Position numbers and translations under genes: made by a program. Below the pieces are notes generated by a model. That model was given only the letters and a program-made list of their open reading frames with translations, was not told where the DNA came from and searched no databases. From Chitinophagales bacterium (GTDB lineage Bacteria > Bacteroidota > Bacteroidia > Chitinophagales > Saprospiraceae), in the NCBI GenBank assembly GCA_013299105.1, contig JAAFJY010000009.1:153812-217811 (forward strand): DNA of 64,000 nucleotides, in the 5' to 3' direction. Shown piece after piece: positions 18,736 through 27,097 of this stretch (its first letter is position 1; every line of letters begins with the position of its first letter).

Positions 18736-20160
18736 TTAAGCCGGATTCAGTTTTTTCGCAGTACTGTTCAAGCCCCAGGCTAGAAAAACAAACCAAATGC
18801 CCAGGGCAAAAAGATTCCAGGCTTGTTGTTTCACTTGTTGATACCAGTTTGGCGCTTGGTACTGGAATTGGTTTACTTGCTGCCAAAGTTTGGCATCGGC
18901 CAGGTAGCCTCGTTCTTTTCCTACGCCGTTTTTCATCTGATCCTCGTTCATGAGGCTTTGGATTTCCCGGCGTTTTTGCTCGGCTTGATGGGTAAAATCC
19001 AAGTGCTTGTTCAAGTCAGTCCCCGCAAATCCCTGAGAAATGCTCCGCAACAGCAGCATAGGTGAAAACAGGTTCAAGCGGGCCAAAAAGGCATCTTGTT
19101 TTTGAAAAGTGCGAAACAACTGGCCATAATACTGGTCATATACTTTCCAGTCGCGCTCTTCCCCCGCTTGCAGGGCTAGCCCGGCAAAACTTACGGGCAG
19201 GGCTTCAATGCTGTCTACGCCGTACTGAACTAAAGCTTTGGCTTTCACTTGTTCCTGGAATTTTTCGTAGGAACCTTGGCCGTCAGGACCTTTTTCACGG
19301 TCATTCAGCACTTTTTCCGTGAAATGAATTGCTGAAGGACTGGGGTGCATCTGTTTGGCCACTGCACTACCCACCCTGGGCAAAAGCATGCCTCCAAGCG
19401 CCCAAAACCCCAATAAACTCAGTAATACCGCATTGGAATGCCGCAGGTAAGCCGACAGCAAGACCCCCAAAGTGCTGAACAAACCCAAGTAAAGGCCGTA
19501 AAACAAGGCCATGCTCATGAAACCTGGCAAAGCAGCCCACCACTCTTGGCCCTTGGCTTGCTGGATTATGACGACTCCGCCAACAAGCAAAGCAGGCAGG
19601 AAAAACCAAAGCATGACACTCAGGTATTGTCCAGCAATTTTGCCCAATAAAAACTGGCGGGCGCTCAGTTGGGTGCTCAAAACCATGCGCAAAGTGCCGC
19701 TTTCGTATTCGGCGCTGACGCTATTGAAAGCGAGGAGAATGATGATCAAGGGCAAAAGGTATTGCCACAAATAAGCGACATTGAGTTTGCCATAGCGGGC
19801 AAAAATACCCGCATCTTGTACCGCACGAAGTTTTACTTCGTTTTGGTTGTGCGCTTCCATCCACACCGCCGAGCCCAAGTAGTCCTCCATGCCTGGATCG
19901 ATGATGGACAATAAGGTGCGAGGTTTGTAGGCATAAAGCCCATAGTGCGCCGCCGAATGCGGGCTTTTCGGATCCTGGGCCAACCATTGCTGATAAGTCT
20001 TGGCTTGGGCCTCGCTTTGAATGGTATTCAGGTGACGGTATTCCAGGCTGCCGTGCAAAAGGGCGATCCCGAACAGTATCCAGTAAATCGGCAGCAGAAT
20101 GTGAAAGAGCCCGTTTTGCCGGAGGCCCTTCATTTCGCGTTTGGTAACTATCCTGATCAT
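18736..20160 (-). CDS. ABC-2 type transporter permease, first copy
   Basis: The product has 474 residues from ATG 20160 (MIRIVTKREMKGLRQNG), only 4 bases after the stop of the ATPase frame, which indicates translational coupling. The N-terminal helix (GLFHILLPIYWILFGIALLHG) is followed by a ~130-residue external segment, a YESGTLRMVLSTQLSARQFLLGK motif typical of ABC-2 membrane subunits, and four to five helices. A C-terminal helix (WNLFALGIWFVFLAWGLN) ends the protein. It shares architecture with the downstream permease, so the two probably form a heterodimer with the ATPase. The transported substrate is unknown; coupling to a TonB receptor suggests import-related or surface function. Confidence 0.8.
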   Translation of the reverse strand: MIRIVTKREMKGLRQNGLFHILLPIYWILFGIALLHGSLEYRHLNTIQSEAQAKTYQQWLAQDPKSPHSAAHYGLYAYKPRTLLSIIDPGMEDYLGSAVWMEAHNQNEVKLRAVQDAGIFARYGKLNVAYLWQYLLPLIIILLAFNSVSAEYESGTLRMVLSTQLSARQFLLGKIAGQYLSVMLWFFLPALLVGGVVIIQQAKGQEWWAALPGFMSMALFYGLYLGLFSTLGVLLSAYLRHSNAVLLSLLGFWALGGMLLPRVGSAVAKQMHPSPSAIHFTEKVLNDREKGPDGQGSYEKFQEQVKAKALVQYGVDSIEALPVSFAGLALQAGEERDWKVYDQYYGQLFRTFQKQDAFLARLNLFSPMLLLRSISQGFAGTDLNKHLDFTHQAEQKRREIQSLMNEDQMKNGVGKERGYLADAKLWQQVNQFQYQAPNWYQQVKQQAWNLFALGIWFVFLAWGLNSTAKKLNPA

Positions 20161-20164
20161 CGGA

Positions 20165-20893
20165 TTAGGAGTTGGCCGCACCAGCACGCAAAGTGCCTGA
20201 AACGGCTTGCAAGTAAATGGTTTCCAATTCGCTGTGGCTGACGTCGCTGGCACTTAGCTCTTTCACAAGCTGACCTTTGCTCATGATGCCAATTCGATTG
20301 GCCACTTCTTTGGCCCGAAACAAATCGTGGGTCACCATAAAAACGGTAACTCCTTTTTTGCTCATCACCTGCAACAATTTCGAAAATTCATTGCTCGCTT
20401 GGGGATCCAAGCCGGAGGTAGGTTCGTCCAGAAACAGGACCACTGCTTCTTTGGCCAAGGCCAAGGCAATGCCCACTTTTTGGCGCATGCCTTTGGAATA
20501 ACTTGCCACTTTTTGGGAGTGTGCAGCAGTTTACAGGCCAGCCTGGTTCAAAAAGGCTTGCAACTGGGCCTTGGAGTATTTTTTTGCGGATAAACGACTG
20601 AGGTAGTCCAGGTTTTCAAGCCCTGTGAGTTCCGGGTACAGCACCACGTTTTCAGGGATGTAGGCAATCAAACTGCGCAAGCGCGCATCTCCAGCTATAA
20701 CCTGTTGGCCATTGATAAAGGCTCCGCCTGAACTGGCCTCCAAAAATCCCATGAAAAGATTCACGGTGGTGGTTTTGCCCGCGCCATTGGCCCCTAAAAA
20801 GCAATAAATTTCCCCTGGAGCTACTTCCAGGTCAAAGTTATCTAGGGCCAGTAAGTCGCCGTAGCGCTTACTCAGCTGAGTTGCTTTCAACAT
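20165..20893 (-). pseudogene. ABC transporter ATP-binding protein, interrupted by in-frame TAA
   Basis: One reading frame runs from ATG 20893 to 20165 but holds a TAA at 20531-20533. Before it are Walker A (GANGAGKTTT, residues 33-42) and the Q-loop area (IAYIPENVVLYPELTGLENL). After it come the signature (YSKGMRQKVGIAL), Walker B (VVLFLDEPTSGLDP), and the switch His (VTHDLF). Both halves are in the same phase, so a single base change in a sense codon would restore a ~242-residue NosF/CcmA-like ATPase. Neither half alone could form an ATP sandwich. The downstream half could start at ATG 20509 but would lack Walker A. It heads the operon with two permeases and the TonB receptor. Confidence 0.85.
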
Positions 20894-21484
20894 GATGATT
20901 GGTGTTTGGTATTCTGTTTCGACTTACGCCGAAATCTTGTTTTTGGATTTATCGGCAAGGTATTTTTTTAAAATTATCCAAAAAAGCATTTCAGGGGATT
21001 AGTATAAAATTCCTAATTTCAAGGACTTGGGCGCGGTAGTCTTGTAAGTTCTCAATCCACTGAAGATTCGTTTACGCGTTACAAACGCGTGTAAAATGGT
21101 TCCGGTCAGAGACCTGGAACCAGCGTCCATTAAGAGACCGTGAACCAGCGACAATTTAGCGTTGTGCTGGTGTCGGGTCTCCTGACCGACACCGGGCTTC
21201 CGCACGTTTGTAACGTGCTTACGAGAACTTGCCATTGTTGCATAGACAAAGAAAAACACTTGCTGAAATGCGGATTGAGAACTTACGTAGTCTTCAATAA
21301 AGATTTCTAGTAAAAAACCAAGCCGAAAAGGTTTGATGCAAAAATTGAACGGTTGTTTTTTGAAACACAAAAGTCGCAAAAGAGAACAATAGCCCGCCAA
21401 TTGGGGTTGAATTGCTGCTTTCAAGTTCCGCCCTAGAAATGACTTTCAACCCGATCAATAAAAAACGATCTAAATTTACCCAAC
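20894..21484. repeat. Intergenic gap with a ~65-bp repeat and palindromes
   Basis: No convincing gene is seen; a 141-codon reverse open frame (20999-21424) lacks protein character and overlaps the repeat. About 21061-21125 (GAAGATTCGTTTACGCG... GGTTCCGGTCAGAGACC) matches 47936-48000. Within it ACGCGTTACAAACGCGT is palindromic. Further inverted motifs (GTGTCGGGTCTCCTGACCGACAC, 21171-21193; ACGTTTGTAACGT, 21203-21215) suggest stacked hairpins. Confidence 0.6.
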
Positions 21485-24121
21485 ATGCTAACTTCCAACC
21501 CCAACCCTGAGTCAGATAGGCTACAAGCGCACTACGCTGGAACTCGAAAATGGCTCAAGTGGGGCCCCTACCTCAGCGAAAGGCAATGGGGTACTGTGCG
21601 CGAAGATTACAGCCCCAAAGGCACTGCTTGGGAATATTTCACCCACGAACACGCTCGCTCAAAAACCTATCGTTGGGGTGAGGACGGCATCGCAGGTATT
21701 TGTGACCGTTTTTGCAATCTATGTTTTGCCATTGCACTCTGGAATGGCCATGACCCTTTCCTCAAAGAACGCTTGTTTGGTTTGAGCGGACCCGAAGGCA
21801 ATCATGGCGAGGATGTCAAGGAATTGTATTATTACCTCGACAGCACGCCAACTCATTCTTACCTAAAGCACCTGTACAAATATCCACGCATGGCCTTTCC
21901 TTATCAGGCATTGAAATCAGAAAACCGCCAGCGTTCCAGGCACGAAACAGAATTTGAAATACTGGATACTGGAGTGTTTGAGGAAGGCTACTACGATGTT
22001 TTCACCGAGTACGCCAAAGTCGATGAAGAGGACATCTGCATCCGCATTACGGTGCATTTGCGGGGCGACGAGACTGGCGAAATCAGCGTTTTGCCTACTT
22101 TGTGGTTCCGAAATTTGTGGTCATTTGGCCTTTTAGATGTTAAACCCAAGATCGGAGCAGGCCAAGAAAGCAATCAGGTCCGAGCCAGCCACCCCAAAAT
22201 TGGAGATCATTACCTGTATTTTGAGCAAGCCCAGCGCCTCTTGTTTACGGAAAATGAGACCAATGAGGCCCTCTTGTACCGCCAGCCCAATGCCCAGCCC
22301 TTTGTGAAAGATGCTTTTCACCATGCGGTGGTAGAGAATGATTTTGAATGGCTGGCCGACAAAAAATCGGGGACCAAGTTTTCGCCCATGTACCAATTCA
22401 AACTGGCAGCGGGTGAAAAAGCTGAAATTCGCCTGCGCTTGAGCAGGAATGGGCAGCTCAATCAGCCATTAGGTGCGGAGTTTGAACAAGCGTTCGCGGC
22501 GCGTATCCAGGAAGCTGACCTTTTTTACCAAGGCTTGATCAAGAGTAAAAACGCAGACTTGGCCAATATCCAAAGGCAGGCTTTTGCGGGCGTGCTCTGG
22601 ACCAAACAATATTACAATCTCGATATTCCTCGCTGGCTGGAAGGCGATCCCGGACAAATTGCCCCGCCCGAAAGCAGAAAATTGGGCCGCAACCGACACT
22701 GGAGCACCCTCAACAACGAAGACATCATCTCCATGCCCGACAAGTGGGAGTATCCCTGGTACGCGGCCTGGGACCTGGCTTTTCATTGTGTACCCCTCGC
22801 GATGGTGGACATGGAATTTGCCAAACGCCAATTGATCCTGTTCCTCCGCGAATGGTACATGCACCCCAACGGCCAACTGCCCGCCTACGAATGGGCTTTT
22901 GGCGACGTGAACCCACCCGTACACGCTTGGGCCTGCCTCCAGTTGTACAAGATGGACAAAAAATTCAATGGCCGTGAGGACAAGGTTTTTTTGAAAAGGG
23001 TTTTCCAAAAACTGCTGATCAATTTCACCTGGTGGGTCAATCGAAAGGACGACCTGGGCAACAACATTTTTGAAGGGGGATTCCTGGGCTTGGACAACAT
23101 CGGTGTTTTTGACCGCAGCAGCTTTATTCCGGGTGGCGGATTGCTCGAACAAGCCGACGGCACCGCCTGGATGGCCATGTATTGCCTCAATATGCTCGAA
23201 ATGGCGCTGATTTTGGGTGAAGACGACCTCGCCTACGAAGACGTGGCCACCAAATTCTTTGAACATTTTACCTATATCGCGGCCTCATTGAACCAGATCG
23301 ACGAGCATTTCCCAGGCTGCTGGGACCCCGAAGAGGGGTTCTTTTATGATGTCTTGTCTTTGCCCAATCGCAAGTTCATCCCTTTGAAAGTGCGCTCCTT
23401 GGTGGGCTTGACGACCCTCTTTGCGGTCATGGAAATCAAACGGGAACAGTTGCAAAAACTGCCTGGTTTTTACAAACGCTTGAAATGGTTCCAGGATTAC
23501 CGCGAAAAAAACCAGCAGTACAAAGTCCTTGACACCCTTGATGAAACGGGTGATGTTTTGCTCTCGCTGGTGCCCAAAGACCGCTTGGAGCAACTGCTCC
23601 AGGCCTTGTTCGATGAGAAAGAATTCCTCAGCCCGGCGGGCATTCGCTCACTTTCGAAAGTGCATGAAAAGCCCTATGTTGTACACATTGAAGGCCAGCA
23701 GTTCGGCCTGAGTTACGACCCAGGCGAATCGACTACGGGCTTATTTGGTGGCAATTCCAACTGGCGCGGCCCGGTCTGGATGCCCATGAATTACCTGATC
23801 GGGCACTCCTTGCGCATTTATGCCCAACATTATGGTAGCAAATTGATGGTAGAATTTCCAACCGGATCAGGACACCAGGTGGACCTCGACGAAGCAGCCG
23901 ACGAAATCTCCCGCCGCCTTATTTCTATTTTCCAACCAGATGAAACTGGAAAACGCATCATTCATGGCAACTATCCCCAGTACCAAAACGACCCCCATTT
24001 CAAGGACTTGCTCTTGTTTTACGAATATTTTCACGGCAACGATGGGCATGGCTTGGGTGCATCGCATCAAACGGGCTGGACTGGTCTGGTAGCAGAAATG
24101 ATCGACAAATCTGCGAAGTAA
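21485..24121 (+). CDS. GH63-like glucosidase (MGH1-type alpha-barrel)
   Basis: The product has 878 residues without a signal peptide, so it is probably cytosolic. It has an N-terminal beta domain and a C-terminal (alpha/alpha) barrel, with signature stretches WEYPWYAAWDLAFHCVPLAMVD, PAYEWAFGDVNPPVHAWA, and NSNWRGPVWMPMNYLIGHSL, typical of the GH63 C-terminal domain family found in bacterial glucosidases and mannosylglycerate hydrolase-like enzymes. The conserved Asp in AAWDLAF and a C-terminal Glu near YEYFHG are candidate acid and base. It likely hydrolyses alpha-glucosides or related oligosaccharides; the substrate cannot be told. The stop TAA is followed directly by repeat sequence. Confidence 0.8.
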   Translation: MLTSNPNPESDRLQAHYAGTRKWLKWGPYLSERQWGTVREDYSPKGTAWEYFTHEHARSKTYRWGEDGIAGICDRFCNLCFAIALWNGHDPFLKERLFGLSGPEGNHGEDVKELYYYLDSTPTHSYLKHLYKYPRMAFPYQALKSENRQRSRHETEFEILDTGVFEEGYYDVFTEYAKVDEEDICIRITVHLRGDETGEISVLPTLWFRNLWSFGLLDVKPKIGAGQESNQVRASHPKIGDHYLYFEQAQRLLFTENETNEALLYRQPNAQPFVKDAFHHAVVENDFEWLADKKSGTKFSPMYQFKLAAGEKAEIRLRLSRNGQLNQPLGAEFEQAFAARIQEADLFYQGLIKSKNADLANIQRQAFAGVLWTKQYYNLDIPRWLEGDPGQIAPPESRKLGRNRHWSTLNNEDIISMPDKWEYPWYAAWDLAFHCVPLAMVDMEFAKRQLILFLREWYMHPNGQLPAYEWAFGDVNPPVHAWACLQLYKMDKKFNGREDKVFLKRVFQKLLINFTWWVNRKDDLGNNIFEGGFLGLDNIGVFDRSSFIPGGGLLEQADGTAWMAMYCLNMLEMALILGEDDLAYEDVATKFFEHFTYIAASLNQIDEHFPGCWDPEEGFFYDVLSLPNRKFIPLKVRSLVGLTTLFAVMEIKREQLQKLPGFYKRLKWFQDYREKNQQYKVLDTLDETGDVLLSLVPKDRLEQLLQALFDEKEFLSPAGIRSLSKVHEKPYVVHIEGQQFGLSYDPGESTTGLFGGNSNWRGPVWMPMNYLIGHSLRIYAQHYGSKLMVEFPTGSGHQVDLDEAADEISRRLISIFQPDETGKRIIHGNYPQYQNDPHFKDLLLFYEYFHGNDGHGLGASHQTGWTGLVAEMIDKSAK

Positions 24122-24639
24122 GTAATGAGCCACAAATAAACCATGCAATTCGCACCTTCATTGTATATACCCAGACCGCGAAGCGGGCCAATTCTATAAT
24201 TCTTTCAAATTCTAGTTTAGGGCCGCAGATTAAATAAATTGGACATCTTGGTTGCCTCGCTGCGCGAGGCTAGTTGGGAACACGGATGAAACGGATAAAA
24301 CTGATTTTCACTGATTTCCAGCATGATTTTGACCGTGATTTTGACGATAACGGTGCCACACAAAGGGCTTAATCAAAATTCATAGATGTCCACTTTATTT
24401 CTTTCCTGTTCCTTAGAAAAAATTGGTCAACGTCACGCAAGGAATTCTGCAATTCTGTGAATTCTGGTTTAGACAAAAACTCTCGCTGGCAATGCTGATT
24501 TAGACCGCTTATCCCCGAAATTCTCAGAATTAGCCATTATTAAGCAGAAGAGCATTAGTTTTGCCCGCTCGAAAAAACTCGAAGGCAAACCCACAACTTT
24601 GCACTATTGAGTTTGTTTAAGCGAGCAAAATTCCCTTGT
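24122..24639. repeat. Intergenic gap with nested repeat elements
   Basis: No gene is seen. From 24122 the sequence resembles the left end of the element at 32279 (GCCACAAATAAACC). About 24170-24219 and 24416-24480 match a continuous segment at about 30305-30420 (CCGCGAAGCGGG, AATTCTTTCAAATTCT, then TTGGTCAACRYCACRCAAG). In this copy the segment is split by a 193-bp inserted element (see 24220-24412). Confidence 0.65.
24220..24412 (+). mobile_element. Small inverted-repeat element (MITE-like), copy 1
   Basis: It is 193 bases, flanked on both sides by TTA (24217-24219 and 24413-24415). The left end GGGCCGCAGATTAAATAAAT and the inverted right end GGAACAGGAAAGAAATAAAG are similar and both run on into TGGACATC. 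The core has a CCTCGCTGCGCGAGG hairpin and the family motif GGGAACACGGATGAAACGG followed by GATTTCCAGCATGATTTTG. Removing the element and one TTA restores a sequence matching the uninterrupted repeat near 30355. No coding capacity. Confidence 0.75.
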
Positions 24640-25194
24640 ATGTTATTGACTTTTATCCGCCACTTACGCTCCAACCAAAAATTCAAATCATTTCGTCCCG
24701 ATGGTACACTGAATTTGGCGGGCTTTTTTGGCTTCAAAATTCCCATGCTCCAAGGAAAAAAGGAATTCGATTTTGCCCAGTTGGCGGGCAAAAAAACCAT
24801 CGTAATGAATGTGGCATCTCATTGCGGCTTCACTCCGCAATACGGTCCCTGGCAAGAATTTCATGAAAAACACGGTACCGAAATCAATCTGATCGGCATT
24901 CCAGCCAATAATTTCTTAAGACAAGAACCTGCGGGTGACGACAAGATTGCCCAGTTTTGCGAAGTCAATTTTGGCGTGAGCTTCCCCATGCTGACCAAAC
25001 TGGAAGTGATTGGCCGCAAACAACATCCGCTTTACCAATGGTTGAGCGATAGCCAAAAAAATGGCTGGAACCAGCAAGCCCCCACCTGGAATTTTTGCAA
25101 ATACGTAATCGATGAATACGGCCAATTGCAAGGAGTGTTTGGCCCCGCAGTAGAGCCAAACGATCCCGATTTGCTGAAGTTGTTGGAGAGCTAA
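24640..25194 (+). CDS. Glutathione peroxidase-family thiol peroxidase
   Basis: The product has 184 residues from ATG 24640; TTG 24607 upstream is less likely. The peroxidatic site is NVASHCGFTPQY with Cys62 (cysteine, not selenocysteine). The second motif reads NNFLRQEPAG instead of the usual NQFGxQEP but keeps the catalytic Gln. The third is WNFCKYVID, keeping Trp and Asn. Such enzymes reduce hydroperoxides, usually using thioredoxin in bacteria. The N-terminal ~35 residues (FIRHLRSNQKFKSF) are longer than usual and not a clear signal peptide. The stop TAA (25192-25194) coincides with the target duplication of the adjoining element. Confidence 0.85.
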   Translation: MLLTFIRHLRSNQKFKSFRPDGTLNLAGFFGFKIPMLQGKKEFDFAQLAGKKTIVMNVASHCGFTPQYGPWQEFHEKHGTEINLIGIPANNFLRQEPAGDDKIAQFCEVNFGVSFPMLTKLEVIGRKQHPLYQWLSDSQKNGWNQQAPTWNFCKYVIDEYGQLQGVFGPAVEPNDPDLLKLLES

Positions 25195-25368
25195 GGGCCA
25201 CGGAAAACTTATTAGAATTGGCAAATACTTTGCCCCGCTGCGCGGTGCTGGTTGGGAACACGGATGAAACAGATGAAACGGATTTTCACAGATTTCCAAC
25301 ATGATGTTGACCCCACTTGACTCAAAATAGGTGGTGCTAATTTTTATAACTTATTCTTTTGCCATCCC
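25195..25368 (+). mobile_element. MITE-like element, copy 2, inserted at a stop codon
   Basis: It is 174 bases, flanked by TAA at 25192-25194 (the peroxidase stop codon) and TAA at 25369-25371. The left end is GGGCCACGGAAAACTTATTA; the inverted right end is GGGATGGCAAAAGAATAAGT. The core shares CCCCGCTGCGCGG and GGGAACACGGATGAAACAG with other copies. Left-end similarity to copies at 26626 and 57614 (inverted) defines a subfamily. Confidence 0.7.
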
Positions 25369-25371
25369 TAA

Positions 25372-25544
25372 GTATAATCTTTACCCGGAGTAGAATATCC
25401 AGAATGCCCAGAATTGCCAATATGACTTTGACTCAAACTTGCCTGTCAAGATATCGATCAAAGTCATATTGATAATCAGTGCAGATCCGTTGCATCCGTG
25501 TTCCCATCCCGCAAAGCGGGGCAAACAGATTCGTGGCTTGTTAC
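25372..25544 (-). mobile_element. Related repeat element, inverted, next to copy 2
   Basis: On the minus strand it reads GTAACAAGCCACGAATCTG, then CCCCGCTTTGCGGGATGGGAACACGGATG, matching the interior of the element at 63381-63604. It is flanked by TAA on both sides (25369-25371 and 25545-25547), sharing the left one with the previous element. The two ends match each other poorly, so boundaries are tentative. Confidence 0.45.
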
Positions 25545-25547
25545 TAA

Positions 25548-26468
25548 TCACCCCAAAAACTGCTTCAAATAGTTGCGAGCCGTCAAAATAGCCGTTTCCA
25601 CATCGGCTTCTGAACCTTCGTAGGCTTTGTCTTCCACTTCGATCACCACCGGTCCACGGTAACGCACATCTGTAATGGCCGCAAAGAACTTGCGCCAATC
25701 CACGTCACCCAAGCCTGGCAATTTGGGCGAATGGTACTCCAATGGATTGGCCATGATGCCCACCCGGTCAAGCTTATCCTTGTAAACCTTGGCATCCTTG
25801 AGGTGAATGTGGTGCAAACGGTCTTTGTACTGGTAAATCGGCGCGATGGGGTCCATCATTTGCCACACCAAGTGCGACGGGTCGTAGTTCAAACCCAAAG
25901 CCCGACTGGGAATGATTTCGAACATGCGGTCCCAAATGGCAGGACTGATTGCCAGGTTTTTGCCGCCTGGCCATTCGTCATTGCTGAAAAACATGGGGCA
26001 GTTTTCAATCCCAATTTTGATGTTGTGCTCCTCAGCGGTTTTGACGATCGCAGGCCAGTGTTGGGCGTATTTTTGCAAGTTGTCGGCGATGTTTTTATGC
26101 TGATCCCGACCGATGAAGGTGTTCACCACTGGTACGCCGAGTCTGGCCGCAGCCTTGATCACTTTTTGGATATGCGCCCGGAAATACGCCGCTCTCTCCT
26201 CATCAGCATCCAGCGGATTGGGGTAGTAGCCCAAGCCCGAAATGCTGACCCCATGTTTTTTCAAGGTCGCATGGATGTGTTCAATCGCTGCATCGTCCAA
26301 TGAATCGACATCAAGGTGTGTAATGCCTGCATAACGGCGGGCGTCGCTGTTGTCTTTGGGCCAGCACATGATTTCTACGCAGGAAAATCCGTTTTGGGCA
26401 GCAAAGGCAATGACTTCTTCAAAGGTTTTATCGGCCAAAATGGCGCTTACGAAGCCTAGTTGGAGCAT
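25548..26468 (-). CDS. Sugar phosphate isomerase/epimerase (xylose isomerase-like TIM barrel)
   Basis: The product has 306 residues from ATG 26468 (MLQLGFVSAILADKTFEEVI); the longer upstream frame is repeat-derived. The fold signature of AP endonuclease family 2 is clear: CVEIMCWP near residue 30, HIHATLKKHGVSISGLGYYPNPLD, TFIGRDQHKN, IKIGIENCPMF, LGLNYDPSHLVWQM, HHIHLKDAK and VVIEVEDKAY. Conserved Glu, Asp and His residues would bind a divalent metal. No signal peptide is present, so it is cytosolic. It probably isomerises a ketose, an inosose or a similar polyol; the exact reaction is not predictable. Confidence 0.8.
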   Translation of the reverse strand: MLQLGFVSAILADKTFEEVIAFAAQNGFSCVEIMCWPKDNSDARRYAGITHLDVDSLDDAAIEHIHATLKKHGVSISGLGYYPNPLDADEERAAYFRAHIQKVIKAAARLGVPVVNTFIGRDQHKNIADNLQKYAQHWPAIVKTAEEHNIKIGIENCPMFFSNDEWPGGKNLAISPAIWDRMFEIIPSRALGLNYDPSHLVWQMMDPIAPIYQYKDRLHHIHLKDAKVYKDKLDRVGIMANPLEYHSPKLPGLGDVDWRKFFAAITDVRYRGPVVIEVEDKAYEGSEADVETAILTARNYLKQFLG

Positions 26469-27097
26469 GTAAGGTGAGTTTTGTTTGTTTTGCCCAAAGT
26501 TCGCAAAAGAAGTCGATTTTAGAAAATGCCAGTGGCAAAAGGTTCTTTTTTGACACACAAAAGGAATCAAAAGGAGCAAAAGAACTGGTGCGATGGTAAT
26601 TTGTCTAAACCGAAATTTTGTCTAAGGGCCACGGAAAAAATAACTTGTAAGAATTGGCAAATACTTTGCCCCGCTTCGCGGTGCTGGTTGGGAACACGGA
26701 TTTTACGGATAAAACGGATTTACACGGATTTCCAGCATGACGTTGACCATGGTGTTGACAACTAGTGCGTGGAGAACGAAATAATAAACCATTATCGCTA
26801 GTCCCACGTCTCCTGACGGGGACTGCCCTGATCCGCGTCTCCTGACGCTTTGGCGAGCTGTAATCATACATTAACGCACTTTAAATAGGCGCTTATTTAG
26901 TTCCTGGACCACTAGCAATTAAAAATTGGAAAGGTTTATCTTCGAACCGTTACATTAGGGACTTACAGTCCCACCAAACATGATGTTGACATCTATCCTA
27001 CCAACGTTGGGGGCTTACAGCCCCGCTAGCATAATGTTTTTTAATCCGCAGTTGGCTTAACGGAAACTTCTCCAAAGTTTTCATTAACAACTAACCA
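26469..27097. repeat. Intergenic gap packed with repeats and palindromes
   Basis: No gene is seen. In order: inverted CCTTTTGT-type repeat (26535-26600), TTTGTCTAAACC units (26600-26622), the 5' part of a MITE-like element (from 26626), duplicated CGTCTCCTGACG motifs (26808-26858), an AATTGGAAAGGTTTAT...GAACCGTTAC end motif (about 26925-26952) like that at 32450-32480, two hairpins GGGACTTACAGTCCC (26958-26972) and GGGGCTTACAGCCCC (27010-27024), and ACCATTAAC tandem repeats (27079-27119). Confidence 0.6.
26626..26762 (+). mobile_element. MITE-like element, copy 3, right end missing
   Basis: It is preceded by TAA (26623-26625). The left end GGGCCACGGAAAAAATAACT is close to the element at 57614-57802, and the core has CCCCGCTTCGCGG, GGGAACACGGATTTTACGG and GATTTCCAGCATGACGTTG. 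No matching right end is found; unrelated sequence starts after the GTTGACAACTAG stretch. Confidence 0.55.

Noticed and set aside
20999..21424. Reverse frame of 141 codons
   Set aside because: Overlaps palindromic repeat sequence shared with 47.9 kb and has no protein-like pattern.
22469..23266. Reverse open frame of 265 codons
   Set aside because: Antisense of the GH63-like gene; no domain content.
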